Counted from the stretch's first letter, positions 7,756 to 16,894 are shown. The stretch is DNA of 64,000 bases from CAYUQT01 sp964446835 (GCA_964446835.1 CAYUQT010000028.1:1-64000); one strand, 5' to 3'. Notes: generated from the letters alone by a model not told the origin. Program-made: numbers and translations.

Positions 7756-10700
7756 ATGATAGTGGTTACGCTGGGAGTGTTGGTCACGAGCATGTCCGCC
7801 CAGCCGGCGCTCACCTTCGAGGGCGCATCACGGCATCCGACGGTCTATGTAACGCCAGACGACGTCAAACGGGCACGGCGGCGCATTGAGACAGATTCGG
7901 AAGCGAAGGCCTGGCTTGCCTCAATCCGCAAGTCCGTCGCCGCATGGGACCAGAAGGACTCCGAGTGGGTTCGGTCTGTGATGCCGAAGGAGGGGGCCTG
8001 TTTCGCCTACGGGTTCACGGGGTGTCCGATCTGCTCGGCCAAGTGGGGCACGTGGGGCGGTGCGAAATGTACGTTCAAACGTCCCGGCTTCGTCACGTGC
8101 ACAAACGGCCATGTGCTGCCCGACGCAGAGCACCCGGATTCCGGAACCGGCTACAAGGCGAAGGACGGACGAATTCACTATTTCGTCGGCTCGTACAATG
8201 CCTGGGTGGTCGAGACGCTGGTGTCCCAGATCGCCGAACCCCGCGCGACGGTGTATCTGCTGACCGGCGACGACAAGGCCGGCCGGATGGCGGTGGCCAT
8301 TCTTGATGAGATCGCGCGGATCTACCCGTCCTGCAACAAGGGGTCGTGGGACTATCCGTCGAATCCCCCAAGCGGGAGGCTGAATCGCCCCTGGTATCAG
8401 GTGGCTCGTGTGCTGGTTCATCTCGTGGACATCTATGATCGGGTCTACAGCCATCCGGCGTTGGATGAGCCTTCGGTTCCCCAGGGGCTGACGCGACGGC
8501 AGAACATTGAGCGGAATCTGCTGCTGAACGGGGCGGGATACTGTTACGAGCAGTCGATCAAACAGGGGGGGCTGCACAACGGAGAGGCCGACTATCTCCG
8601 CGGCGTGCTGGCCGTGGGCGTATGCCTGGGTATTCCGGAATACGTGACTTGGCCGGTGGACGGTCGCTATGGGATCCGTTCGATGCTGGCCAACAACGTC
8701 GATCGCGACGGTCGGTACTTCGAGACATCGCCCAACTACAGCGTGCACACTCGCGACCTCTATCTGACGTTTTCCGGGCCGTTGTTGAACTATCGAGGTC
8801 GGGCCTATCCCAACGGTCTGAACCTGTACGACCATCCGAGGTTCGAGGCGTTCTATCTCCTTCCGCAAATGTCGATCGTGTGTCTTGGGCATGAGGTTCC
8901 CTATGGCGACGCGGCGCCCACATATACGCAGACACGCAGCCCGTACAATCCGAAGCGCATTTGGGACTGCCGTTACACCGAGTATCTGGCGACGCACGTT
9001 TCGGATCCGAATCGCCGTGCGGATTATGCGGCCCTGCTCGATCACCTCAAGAGCCGGGACCCCGATTGGGACCGGCAGGCCAAGGATATGGTGGAGTGGC
9101 GGGTCTTCCACCGTCCGGACGGTGTGAGTCCGAGGGGGCAGATCAGCGATCGGATGCGACAGTACCTCGATGGCTCCTATTTCGTCGGGCAGCAGGGGAT
9201 GGCCGTGCTCCGATCGGGCCATGAGGCCGAGACGCACGCGGCGCTGATTCGGTTCGGCCCTTCGATGGTTCATGGGCACTACGACGATCTGAACGTGAAC
9301 TACTTCGCCCGCGGTTACGAGATGACGTATGACATCGGCTACAGCCTGGGCAGCACGCACACGCAGGTCGGCTGGGCCAAGCAGACGGTGAGCCATAACA
9401 CGGTAGTCGTGGATGAGAAGAGCCAGGGCGGGGGGCAATTTGGCGGTTCGCTGCACGCGTATGCGGATCTGCCGAGTCTGCGGATGGTCGAGGCATCGTC
9501 CAATGCATATGCTCATGCAGGCGTCGGGGTCTATCGGCGGCTGTTCGCGCTGGCGGATACGTACGCGCTGGATGTTTTCCGGGTAGCCGGCGGCCGTCAA
9601 CACGACTTGCCGTTGCACGCACTGAGTACCGATGTGGATTTCGAGGGGGTGATACTCGGCGAACCGCGCGAAGGCAGCTTGGCCGGTGCCCAATGGGTCT
9701 GGGGCGAACTGCAGCTCAACGACGGCGACATGAAGGGGTATCCGAACAAGCCCTACTGGAATCCTCCACCGGGCAACGGCTACGGCTTCCTGGTCCGTCC
9801 TGCAACGGGGCGGCCTTCGTCCGGGTCGTGGTCGGCCACGTGGAAGCTCTCGGACGGTGACAAGACGCGTTTTGAGCTGATGGCGCTGGACGCCGGCCAG
9901 ACCGAAATCATCACCGCGGTGGCGCCGGGATTGTATCCGACATTTCCCAAGACGCGCTGCGTCCTCCGGCGACGGACCGGTGAAGGGATATCATCATGCT
10001 TCGTGTCCGTCTGGCAGTCGTATCGCCAGGGTTCGGCGGCGCCTGTCAGAGCGGTCCAGAGGTTCGGCGATGCGGCTGCGCCGTCCGCGAACTCGCCGGT
10101 GGTTCTGAGCGTCGATCTGTCGAACGGCATGAGAGACATCTGGTGCCTCGCACCGGGCTCATCAGAGCGGATTGCCGCGAGGGGGCGTGATGTCGACATC
10201 TGTTTCGAAGGGGCGATGGCAAGGGTGCGGTTGAAGGGACGCGAACTCATCCAGGCTGAGATCCTCAACTCCAAGCGGCTTTCGGTAAACGGCTGGTCCA
10301 TCGAGCTGGATGTCCCCGCCCGTTCGGCCACTGTGGTCACACTGCCTAAGCCCGGCGAGGGCTCCCTGGAGATCGAGCCGGGGTGGCCTCAGGACGATCG
10401 CTACTGCCATGATCCGGCCTACGTCACATGTTCGGGCTATTCCCGCAACACGGCGTATTCGATTCGTCGCGTCGTGGGGGCCCGGGTTGAGTTTGAACAG
10501 GCCGATACGATCCTTGGACGCGGGACTGTGACGGCGGTTCAGGATGAGCATACGATGGTTTCGGACGTCCCGCACGAATACGCCCGTTCTGTGACTCGCA
10601 AGGAACCCAGCGGGTTCTTCGCAGGCAAGCTCCTTCGTGCCGAGGCCGGGCACGCGGCCACATCGATCCGAACGATTGAATTCACGGGGGTAGGTGGGCT

Positions 10701-11001
10701 GACGCTCGATGTGGCATCGACGCAGGGCTTCAAACCGGGAGATGCGTTCGTCTATCACGACGTTCAGAAGGGTGACACGTTGGAGGTGCACCACCGAGTC
10801 TCCTTGTCGAAGGAGGGCGAGGGGCGCTATGTGCTGAAGGCCAATACGGACACCCGTCTTCAGGCTCCCGGCGGGGCGCCACTGACCTACACGAAGCGGG
10901 ACGGTCGGCGTGCGACGGCGGAGCAGGGGAGGATTCTACGGGCCGACCTGACTGAATCGGGTTGCGCCACCGTCTTCGAGAAGGGGAACGAGTCTCGATA
11001 G
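7756..11001 (+). CDS. Large heparinase II/III-family polysaccharide lyase
   Basis: A 1081-residue secreted protein with an N-terminal hydrophobic segment (about residues 1-17) consistent with a signal peptide. Residues about 30-450 look like the alpha/alpha toroid of alginate and heparin lyases. The heparinase II/III core follows, with GHYDDLNVNYFARGYE at about 507-522 and QTVSHNTVVVD at about 545. These contain the His/Tyr residues expected for substrate binding and catalysis. The rest is a long beta-rich region with a C-terminal extension of about 250 residues beyond the usual length for the family (600-750 residues). The start has a GGAGG site at 7743-7747. The substrate (uronate-containing glycan) is not predictable. 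Confidence 0.9.
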   Translation: MIVVTLGVLVTSMSAQPALTFEGASRHPTVYVTPDDVKRARRRIETDSEAKAWLASIRKSVAAWDQKDSEWVRSVMPKEGACFAYGFTGCPICSAKWGTWGGAKCTFKRPGFVTCTNGHVLPDAEHPDSGTGYKAKDGRIHYFVGSYNAWVVETLVSQIAEPRATVYLLTGDDKAGRMAVAILDEIARIYPSCNKGSWDYPSNPPSGRLNRPWYQVARVLVHLVDIYDRVYSHPALDEPSVPQGLTRRQNIERNLLLNGAGYCYEQSIKQGGLHNGEADYLRGVLAVGVCLGIPEYVTWPVDGRYGIRSMLANNVDRDGRYFETSPNYSVHTRDLYLTFSGPLLNYRGRAYPNGLNLYDHPRFEAFYLLPQMSIVCLGHEVPYGDAAPTYTQTRSPYNPKRIWDCRYTEYLATHVSDPNRRADYAALLDHLKSRDPDWDRQAKDMVEWRVFHRPDGVSPRGQISDRMRQYLDGSYFVGQQGMAVLRSGHEAETHAALIRFGPSMVHGHYDDLNVNYFARGYEMTYDIGYSLGSTHTQVGWAKQTVSHNTVVVDEKSQGGGQFGGSLHAYADLPSLRMVEASSNAYAHAGVGVYRRLFALADTYALDVFRVAGGRQHDLPLHALSTDVDFEGVILGEPREGSLAGAQWVWGELQLNDGDMKGYPNKPYWNPPPGNGYGFLVRPATGRPSSGSWSATWKLSDGDKTRFELMALDAGQTEIITAVAPGLYPTFPKTRCVLRRRTGEGISSCFVSVWQSYRQGSAAPVRAVQRFGDAAAPSANSPVVLSVDLSNGMRDIWCLAPGSSERIAARGRDVDICFEGAMARVRLKGRELIQAEILNSKRLSVNGWSIELDVPARSATVVTLPKPGEGSLEIEPGWPQDDRYCHDPAYVTCSGYSRNTAYSIRRVVGARVEFEQADTILGRGTVTAVQDEHTMVSDVPHEYARSVTRKEPSGFFAGKLLRAEAGHAATSIRTIEFTGVGGLTLDVASTQGFKPGDAFVYHDVQKGDTLEVHHRVSLSKEGEGRYVLKANTDTRLQAPGGAPLTYTKRDGRRATAEQGRILRADLTESGCATVFEKGNESR

Positions 11002-11088
11002 GAGGCATCACTCGGATGACGGCGGTTGTGCCTGAGGCTTGTGAATATGGGGATTCTGCGCCATAGCGGATTGCGGGATCAGCGGAAA

Positions 11089-11586
11089 ATGCCGACGATA
11101 CCAGGCATGCCAGAGGCTCAGGAACGACACATCGCCTACTTCGCGGTCGGATCGAATCTCGGTGACAGACGCGGCACGATTGAACAGGCATTGGCCGCTT
11201 TGGAGCGGATCGCGGACGTGCGCATTGAGAAGATCAGTCGGATTCGCCAGACGGCTCCGGTCGGTGGGCCGGCGGGGCAGGGCGATTACCTCAATTTGGT
11301 GTTGGAGATACGAACGGGGCTTGCCGCCTTGCCGCTGCTGGACGTCCTGCAGTCGATCGAGACGATGTTCGGGCGTGTCCGGACAGAGCGGTGGGGGCCT
11401 CGGAGTCTTGACCTGGACCTGTTGCTGTATGACGATGCCGTGATCCGCACGGAGCGGTTGATCGTTCCGCATCCGAGGATGCATGAACGGCGATTCGTTC
11501 TGGAGCCCCTGTGCGATATCGCTCCAGGCGTGGTTCACCCCTCGCTCGGTTTGAAGGCGAGTGAGCTTCTGGAAAGGTTGCCATGA
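11089..11586 (+). CDS. folK: 2-amino-4-hydroxy-6-hydroxymethyldihydropteridine pyrophosphokinase (HPPK)
   Basis: FolK transfers pyrophosphate from ATP to the pterin in folate synthesis. Family motifs are clear: GSNLGDR near the N-terminus, RWGPRSLDLDLLLY (metal-binding Asp pair) and PHPRMHERRFVLEPL. The start is uncertain. ATG codons at 11047, 11089 and 11107 are in frame; 11089, with a GCGGA just upstream, gives a 165-residue protein close to the usual 160. The stop overlaps the panC start (ATGA), so folate and pantothenate synthesis genes are co-translated, a common bacterial arrangement. Confidence 0.94.
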   Translation: MPTIPGMPEAQERHIAYFAVGSNLGDRRGTIEQALAALERIADVRIEKISRIRQTAPVGGPAGQGDYLNLVLEIRTGLAALPLLDVLQSIETMFGRVRTERWGPRSLDLDLLLYDDAVIRTERLIVPHPRMHERRFVLEPLCDIAPGVVHPSLGLKASELLERLP

Positions 11587-12458
11587 ACCTGCTGAACACA
11601 CCCGTGATCGCGAAAACCATCACCGAGATCCGGGCCCATGTTGCCTCGGCCCGGCGGCGCGGATATCGCATCGGATTCATACCGACCATGGGGGCGCTTC
11701 ATGAGGGTCACCTATCGCTTGTGCGGGCCGCTCGTGCTCGCTCTGAGTACGTGGTCGTGAGCGTTTTCGTCAATCCCACGCAGTTCGTCGCTGGCGAGGA
11801 TCTTGCCAACTACCCTCGTCCATTGCAGGCCGATCTGGCCCTGTGTGCCCGGGAGAAGGTCGATCTGGTCTTTGTCCCCGAGGTGGATCAGATGTATTCG
11901 CCGACAGCGGCGACGACGGTTCACGTGTCCCGCCTGACGGAACCCCTGTGCGGCCGGCATCGACCGGGGCACTTTGACGGCGTTACCACCGTGGTGGCCA
12001 AACTGTTCAATATCGTGTTGCCCGATGTGGCCTTCTTCGGTCAGAAGGATGCCCAGCAGGCGATTGTGATCCGAAAGATGGTGTTCGATCTGGACATGCC
12101 GGTCGAGGTGGTCGTCTGTCCGACCGTTCGCGAACCCGACGGACTGGCGATGAGCAGCCGGAACGCCTACCTCTCTCCGGAGGAGCGTCGCCAGGCGACG
12201 TGCCTGTATCGGGCCCTTCAAGGTGCCGCCCAATCGATCATCCGGGGGCAGACCCATGTCAGCGAACTGGTGGCCCAGATGCGCCGAACGATCGAACAGG
12301 CCGGTCCGTGCCGTTTCGACTACATCGAGGTGGTTCATCCGGACACCCTTGAGGCGGCTACCACCGTCGCCGGGCCCGTCCTGATCGCCCTGGCCGTACG
12401 AATCGGTCCGGCACGGCTGATCGACAACTTGCTCGTGGACCCCGGCGCAAGCCGATAG
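11583..12458 (+). CDS. panC: Pantothenate synthetase
   Basis: PanC joins pantoate and beta-alanine with ATP to form pantothenate. The 291-residue length is normal. The nucleotide-binding motif IPTMGALHEGHLSLV lies at residues 31-45, followed by VNPTQF, CGRHRPGHFDGVTTVV and the KMSKS-like region around MSSRNAYLSPEER. It overlaps folK by 4 nt and is followed after 40 nt by panD, which supplies beta-alanine. The three genes therefore form a vitamin operon. Confidence 0.97.
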   Translation: MNLLNTPVIAKTITEIRAHVASARRRGYRIGFIPTMGALHEGHLSLVRAARARSEYVVVSVFVNPTQFVAGEDLANYPRPLQADLALCAREKVDLVFVPEVDQMYSPTAATTVHVSRLTEPLCGRHRPGHFDGVTTVVAKLFNIVLPDVAFFGQKDAQQAIVIRKMVFDLDMPVEVVVCPTVREPDGLAMSSRNAYLSPEERRQATCLYRALQGAAQSIIRGQTHVSELVAQMRRTIEQAGPCRFDYIEVVHPDTLEAATTVAGPVLIALAVRIGPARLIDNLLVDPGASR

Positions 12459-12498
12459 TACAATGAAGGGGTTCGGTTGTTGTGGGGAAGATAGAGTG

Positions 12499-12855
12499 AT
12501 GTTTATCAAAGTACTCAAGAGCAAAATCCACCGTGCGACGGTCACGGACGCCAACGTTAACTATGAGGGCAGCATCAGTATCGATGCGAAACTCTGCGAG
12601 ACGGTGGGTCTGGTGGCGGGCGAAGCGGTTCTGGTGGCCGACGTGAACAGCGGCACCCGACTCGAGACGTACGTTCAGATCGCCGAGCCAGGCAGCGGGA
12701 CGATTTGTATGAATGGCGCGGCCGCTCGTCTGGTTTCAGTGGGCGATCTGGTGATCATCATGGGATTCGCGTATCTTACCCCCGAGGAAGGCAAGGGGCA
12801 TCGTCCGCGGATGGCGTACGTGGATCAGCGAAACCAGATCACGAGGACGGCCTAA
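12499..12855 (+). CDS. panD: Aspartate 1-decarboxylase precursor
   Basis: A 118-residue pyruvoyl enzyme that makes beta-alanine from aspartate. The self-cleavage site Gly24-Ser25 sits in YEGSISID exactly where the family has it, with Tyr22 and conserved Lys9 (SKIHRATVT). Serine 25 becomes the pyruvoyl group. The ATG at 12499 is preceded by GGGGAAG; an in-frame ATG at 12463 would add 12 residues and displace the cleavage site from position 24-25, so it is rejected. It functions with PanC encoded just upstream. Confidence 0.97.
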   Translation: MFIKVLKSKIHRATVTDANVNYEGSISIDAKLCETVGLVAGEAVLVADVNSGTRLETYVQIAEPGSGTICMNGAAARLVSVGDLVIIMGFAYLTPEEGKGHRPRMAYVDQRNQITRTA

Positions 12856-12919
12856 CCCCGGTTCGATCCAGGCCCGATCTTGCTCAGGGACGAGGCGAGG
12901 TCTTCCGGACGAGGATATC

Positions 12920-14623
12920 ATGCTTCCAACGGTCTTCACCATTCCAATTCCTGGTTACCCGATCCCTATCAAGGGATACGGTCTGATGCTGATGTTGGGC
13001 TTCCTCTCGGCGATTTGGATGTGTATGCGTCGGGCGGAGAAAGTCAGGAGCGATCCGGATATCGTGTTGAATGCCGGCTTCCTGGCGCTGATTTGTGGCG
13101 TTCTGGGGGCGAGGTTCTTCTACGTCGTCCACTATTGGGACAGCCAGTTTCGCGGCAGGGGTTGGTGGGCGGCCATCGACCTGACCAGCGGCGGGTTGGA
13201 GTTCTATGGCGGGCTTGTGGCGGCGGTTTCCGCCATCTGCTTCTACCTGTGGGTAAAGAAGTACTCGGTTCGGCTCTTCCTGGACATCATGTCCCCCTCG
13301 GTGATGTGGGGGTTGGCCTTCGGTCGTATGGGCTGCTTCCTAAACGGTTGCTGTTTCGGCGGGACCTGTCCGGCGAATACGCCCTGGCCTCTGGCCGTGC
13401 GGTTTCCCTATGCCAGTCCGGCGCATGTGCATCACTTTCAGACGAATCGACTGGGCATTCCGCGGGAGGTGATGTACATCGATCCGTTCGGCATGTGCAG
13501 GCCCATTGCGCGAGAGCACATCGCCCTGACAGCAGCGGAGATCGATGCGCCCAAAAAGAAGCATAAAGAGGCGCGGCAGGTGTTTGATGCGGCGCTGGCC
13601 CGAGCCACGCCTCCCGAGATTGTTGAGAAGATCCGGAGCCTCTGGCCGCAGTACGATTGGCAGCGTCAGGAGGTCTACAAGGCGGGTCTGCTGGGGATCC
13701 CCAGCGAACAATTGCGGGAGACATTCACCAAGAGCCGTCGCGATCTCTACACCACCTGCATGGCCGCGGCGAATGCCCAGGACCTGGTCGCCCAGCTTCA
13801 GGCGGAGGAGAAGGCCTTCTACGAGCGGATGCGGCAGTTGCTGGAGCAGCGCGATCTGCTGGGCGATGGGCGCGAATCTCGTGAGGTGCAGAGGATTCAG
13901 GAACTTGCCAAGCAGTTCCGTTCCAACCCGGTCTTTGCTGCGCAACTAATGGGCGTGTTCAACGCTCTGATCCTCTCGGGAATCCTGAGCCTCTTCTTCT
14001 ATCGGCGGCGCGTTCATGGTGCGGTTTTTGGGCTCATGCTGGTTCTCAAGCCGATGACCCGGATTATTCTGGAGTTCATTCGCGCCGACAACCCGATTGA
14101 TGCCGGTGGACTGACGATCAGCCAGTCGATCAGTGTGGGGATGATTCCGTTCGGCCTGCTCTTCCTGCTGATGTGCTACAAGCTGTTGCCGCCGCAAAGC
14201 CCCCGGGCATCGATCTGGACTCCTCCTCGCCGCGATCCGCCTCCTCCGGGTGAGAATTCGTCTTCGGGCGGGGCGTCACGCAAGGAGATCGGCAAGGCAA
14301 GACCTCGGAGTACCGTCGTGGAGACCGTTGTGGTCAATCCCGATCAGGCCGAGACGGAGGATCAGCATTGGTTTGCGCAGGATGCGATCTGTGCCAAGTG
14401 CGGTGTCAAACTCAGCCCGCCTGATGGGTTGATCTATCAGCATCGGGTTTCGAAGCGGTCGAGTCCCGTCGGCACCCCTCCCGGTGTGCCCGACATCCCC
14501 GGTTCGGACCCCAATACCGTCCTGGAGCTGATTTGCGAGGCCTGTTTTGACAAGCGTCCGCCTCAGGACAAGCCTCGCGCCAAGAGGCTTGCCAGGAAGT
14601 GGTGGAAGACCGGGCAGGTCTGA
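12920..14623 (+). CDS. lgt: Prolipoprotein diacylglyceryl transferase with large insertion and Cys-pair tail
   Basis: Lgt transfers diacylglycerol from phosphatidylglycerol to the lipobox cysteine of prolipoproteins. Family features are present: KGYGLMLMLGFL, GGLEFYGGL (about 90-99), GRMGCFLNGCCFG (135-147) and RIILEFIRADNPID (381-394). The protein has 567 residues against the usual 260-300. Two additions explain this. A hydrophilic, helix-prone insertion at about residues 168-335 lies between the AVRFPYASPAH segment and the loop that normally carries HPTQLYE, here VFAAQLMG. The C-terminal tail (about 425-567) has CAKC at 491-494 and CEAC at 539-542, a possible zinc ribbon. The frame is intact throughout. 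Confidence 0.92.
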   Translation: MLPTVFTIPIPGYPIPIKGYGLMLMLGFLSAIWMCMRRAEKVRSDPDIVLNAGFLALICGVLGARFFYVVHYWDSQFRGRGWWAAIDLTSGGLEFYGGLVAAVSAICFYLWVKKYSVRLFLDIMSPSVMWGLAFGRMGCFLNGCCFGGTCPANTPWPLAVRFPYASPAHVHHFQTNRLGIPREVMYIDPFGMCRPIAREHIALTAAEIDAPKKKHKEARQVFDAALARATPPEIVEKIRSLWPQYDWQRQEVYKAGLLGIPSEQLRETFTKSRRDLYTTCMAAANAQDLVAQLQAEEKAFYERMRQLLEQRDLLGDGRESREVQRIQELAKQFRSNPVFAAQLMGVFNALILSGILSLFFYRRRVHGAVFGLMLVLKPMTRIILEFIRADNPIDAGGLTISQSISVGMIPFGLLFLLMCYKLLPPQSPRASIWTPPRRDPPPPGENSSSGGASRKEIGKARPRSTVVETVVVNPDQAETEDQHWFAQDAICAKCGVKLSPPDGLIYQHRVSKRSSPVGTPPGVPDIPGSDPNTVLELICEACFDKRPPQDKPRAKRLARKWWKTGQV

Positions 14624-14630
14624 GGGGCCT

Positions 14631-15995
14631 TTAGGTTCCTCCCAGCGGACCTGTAATAGGGTCCTGCGTCTCCTGAACGACAATTCGGGCACTGAGAGGC
14701 AGGTGGTTGGCGAGTTGCTGACCACTTCCGTAGGCCCACCCTAAGGGGTTCTCCTGATAGGTGACGACCGTCCAGCCGAGCGTGGGACGGCGTAAGGGTT
14801 CGCCGCGGAGGTAGGCCGACGCTTCGGCGGTACTGAGTTCGGTGTACTGATCGGCCACAAAGGCCCCATCTCGGCGCATGGCCAAGGCATAGGCCGGGAA
14901 CCATGTCTTGCCCTTGCGAAGCGCCACCTCGGGTCCCCAACCCAGCAGCTCGGTAAGCACCTCCGGCACATCCTCGACCCAAGCTGCACAACGGTTGCCC
15001 TCTGAATGCACGATGATTGGCCTGGACCATGTCCCCACGTCCACCGGGATCTTCTCGGTCGTCTTGCTGATCCTGGACCTCGGTTTATGGGAGGGGTGGT
15101 GCCCCCGGCGTCGAAGTCGGCAGGCGAAGGCACCCGCACATCTGTCCCGATGGGGCCACAGCCGGTAGCATCCCTCGGGCGCGGGTGGGGGGCTTTGCCA
15201 TGGGGAAAGCTCCGGTACCGGCTCGATTGTCCATTCCTCCGAAGGGTGGATCAGATCGATCACCTGTTGCTCGTTTTCGTCCCATGAGTAGGTACATGTG
15301 GAGTAAACGAGATGCCCCCCAGGCCTCACGAGTCTGGCTGCCGCGCTGAGAATGCGATTCTGCCGCAAAGCGCAATGGCGGATGGTTCGCGGGCTGTAGG
15401 CTTGGGCCGTCTGCTTGCTTCGTGCGAGAAGCGACTGTCCGCTGCACGGAGCGTCTACTAACACGGCGTCGAACTGCTCCTCCAGGCGATCTGCAAGCCT
15501 CTGGGGATCCATAGCGGTCACCGCGAATCGGGTTGTGCCATGACGGGCCAGATTCAGCAGCAAAGGGGCGACTCTGGAGGCGATGGGTTCGTTGGCCACC
15601 AAGCCTCCGGTCCCACCCAGCTCGTCCAGCAAGGCGGTCGACTTTCCGCCGGGCGAGGCACACAGATCGCAGACGAGGTCCCCGGGGTGGAGGTCTGCGG
15701 CCGCGATGGGCAGCAGGCTCCCGGCATCCTGGGCATAATAGGAACCCGTGCAGAACTGGATGAAGCCGGCAGGCCGCACATCTGCGATGACGAATCGCCC
15801 CGTTTTGGGGCACCAGGGGATAGGTTCGGTGGAGAAGGGGAGTTTGGAGGGCAATGCCCGCATTCCCAGCGGGTTCAGCCTGACTGCGCGGGGGGCAGGA
15901 TGTGTGGATCCTGCCAGCATGGCCAGGAGGTCATTATTGTCCAGGCAAATAGGACTAAGAATCGAGGCGAGATGGTTGGCGGACAGAGAGGTCAC
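14631..15995 (-). CDS. RsmB/RsmF-type RNA cytosine-C5 methyltransferase
   Basis: A 454-residue member of the NOL1/NOP2/Sun family, which methylates cytosine C5 in rRNA using two cysteines. Visible motifs are YYAQDAGSLLP, the SAM-binding CDLCASPGGKST, VDAPCSG (the Cys that releases product) and YSTCTYSWDENEQQV (catalytic Cys). A C-terminal domain of about 150 residues (GTWSRPII ... GWAYGSGQQLANHLP) resembles the RsmF tail, so 16S rRNA is the likeliest target. It converges on lgt with 7 nt between the two stops. Confidence 0.9.
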   Translation of the reverse strand: MTSLSANHLASILSPICLDNNDLLAMLAGSTHPAPRAVRLNPLGMRALPSKLPFSTEPIPWCPKTGRFVIADVRPAGFIQFCTGSYYAQDAGSLLPIAAADLHPGDLVCDLCASPGGKSTALLDELGGTGGLVANEPIASRVAPLLLNLARHGTTRFAVTAMDPQRLADRLEEQFDAVLVDAPCSGQSLLARSKQTAQAYSPRTIRHCALRQNRILSAAARLVRPGGHLVYSTCTYSWDENEQQVIDLIHPSEEWTIEPVPELSPWQSPPPAPEGCYRLWPHRDRCAGAFACRLRRRGHHPSHKPRSRISKTTEKIPVDVGTWSRPIIVHSEGNRCAAWVEDVPEVLTELLGWGPEVALRKGKTWFPAYALAMRRDGAFVADQYTELSTAEASAYLRGEPLRRPTLGWTVVTYQENPLGWAYGSGQQLANHLPLSARIVVQETQDPITGPLGGT

Positions 15996-16154
15996 CGGAA
16001 TTCCTACTAAGAGCAGTTTCTACGATTCATCACCGAATCCAAAGGCCACAATTCTATGGGTTTCAAGGACTCGCATCGAGCGTTGGCGGCGTGTGGTTCC
16101 TCAGGTTTAACTCGCCGAATACGTTAGTGCCGGTTTTCGCGGTCCTTTTTAAGC

Positions 16155-16176
16155 ATACACCGAAATCCTGGTGTAT
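16155..16176. promoter_or_regulatory. Inverted repeat ATACACC-N8-GGTGTAT
   Basis: A perfect 7-bp inverted repeat (arms 16155-16161 and 16170-16176) about 95 nt before the first possible start of the small plus-strand gene. It overlaps a TATACT hexamer, so it could be an operator or a short hairpin. No -35 element at the right distance is obvious. Confidence 0.4.
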
Positions 16177-16269
16177 ACTTGAAGAGTGTTGTTCTCCAAC
16201 CCTAGAAGGGATGTTGTACACGTCTTGGGGTAAGAAACATACAGCCGGGAACAGTTAGGCAGGTGTACG

Positions 16270-16656
16270 ATGATGGCACGCGGATACTGTCGAAGTCGCT
16301 CCGGCGGGTGCGGATGCATCGTGAAGGCCATGGTGTCGGTGTCCTGCGATGGCGAGATGCAGGCGCTTATATGTACCGAACCATCGAGCTCGTACGATCA
16401 TCTCTGCTTATCCTGCCAGCATGTGTGCCGGATGTTGAATGCCGCGCTAGAGCGCTGCGACTTTGCCCAGGCGGCCCGCTTGGCTCCGGATGATTTCGAC
16501 GCCGATTTCGATACGACCCAGCGATTGGCGTCCGTTCTGGGCATCCTCAAAGAGGCGATGTTTGATGCGATTATCGACTTCGAGAACTCCGTGGCCGGGT
16601 CCGAGGAGTTCGAGTATGCCGAGCAACCCACCGAGATGATCTGCATGTACGCATAG
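16270..16656 (+). CDS. Small acidic hypothetical protein
   Basis: I do not recognise this protein. It has up to 128 residues, cysteine-rich in the first half (YDHLCLSCQHVC), then an amphipathic acidic part (DFDADFDTTQRLASVLGILKEAMFDAI) ending in EQPTEMICMYA. The codon pattern in the second half looks coding. The start is uncertain: ATG at 16270, at 16330 (preceded by GAAGG) or at 16354 are all possible. A strong terminator follows 40 nt after the stop, consistent with a monocistronic unit. The CxxC-like cluster might bind a metal. Confidence 0.6.
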   Translation: MMARGYCRSRSGGCGCIVKAMVSVSCDGEMQALICTEPSSSYDHLCLSCQHVCRMLNAALERCDFAQAARLAPDDFDADFDTTQRLASVLGILKEAMFDAIIDFENSVAGSEEFEYAEQPTEMICMYA

Positions 16657-16695
16657 TGTACCGTCACTCGCCGAGCGATGAGTTGTTTGAGTGCT

Positions 16696-16731
16696 GAACC
16701 GGGCGGCTGGCCGCCCGGTTCATGCTTTTCT
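16696..16731 (+). terminator. Rho-independent terminator
   Basis: A perfect 11-bp stem, GAACCGGGCGG / CCGCCCGGTTC, with loop CTGG, followed by a short T-rich run (CATGCTTTTCT). It ends the transcript of the small gene at 16270-16656. Confidence 0.85.
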
Positions 16732-16797
16732 GCGCCCTCCGGGTTCTCTCACCTCAACACGAGCATGTTGGACAACCCTGTGTCTGTCGAGCAGGTT

Positions 16798-16894
16798 CAC
16801 TGCCATCGAGGGCAGTGGGGCCAATCGCGGCGGAGACCTCTGCTCTGCGCAATCCTTGCTTGAGGGGCGCAAGGGCTGCGCGGGGTGGGATTGG
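16798..16894 (+). ncRNA. Possible structured RNA (nested hairpins)
   Basis: This non-coding stretch contains a 7-bp hairpin (CACTGCC 16798-16804 / GGCAGTG 16811-16817). A longer structure follows: outer helix CCAATC (16821-16826) / GATTGG (16889-16894), enclosing GCGCA-AT-CCTTGC (16847-16859) paired with GCAAGG-GC-TGCGC (16869-16881). An AT-rich stretch lies just downstream (16936-16968). This could be a small RNA or only a folded intergenic region. I do not recognise a family. Confidence 0.3.

Noticed and set aside
7921..9693. 590-codon minus-strand ORF inside the heparinase gene
   Set aside because: Antisense shadow of a clear gene with family motifs; no ribosome-binding site, no recognisable domain.
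12856..12880. GGTTCGATCC resembling a tRNA T-arm between panD and lgt
   Set aside because: panD coding sequence ends immediately upstream, so the rest of a tRNA cannot fit.
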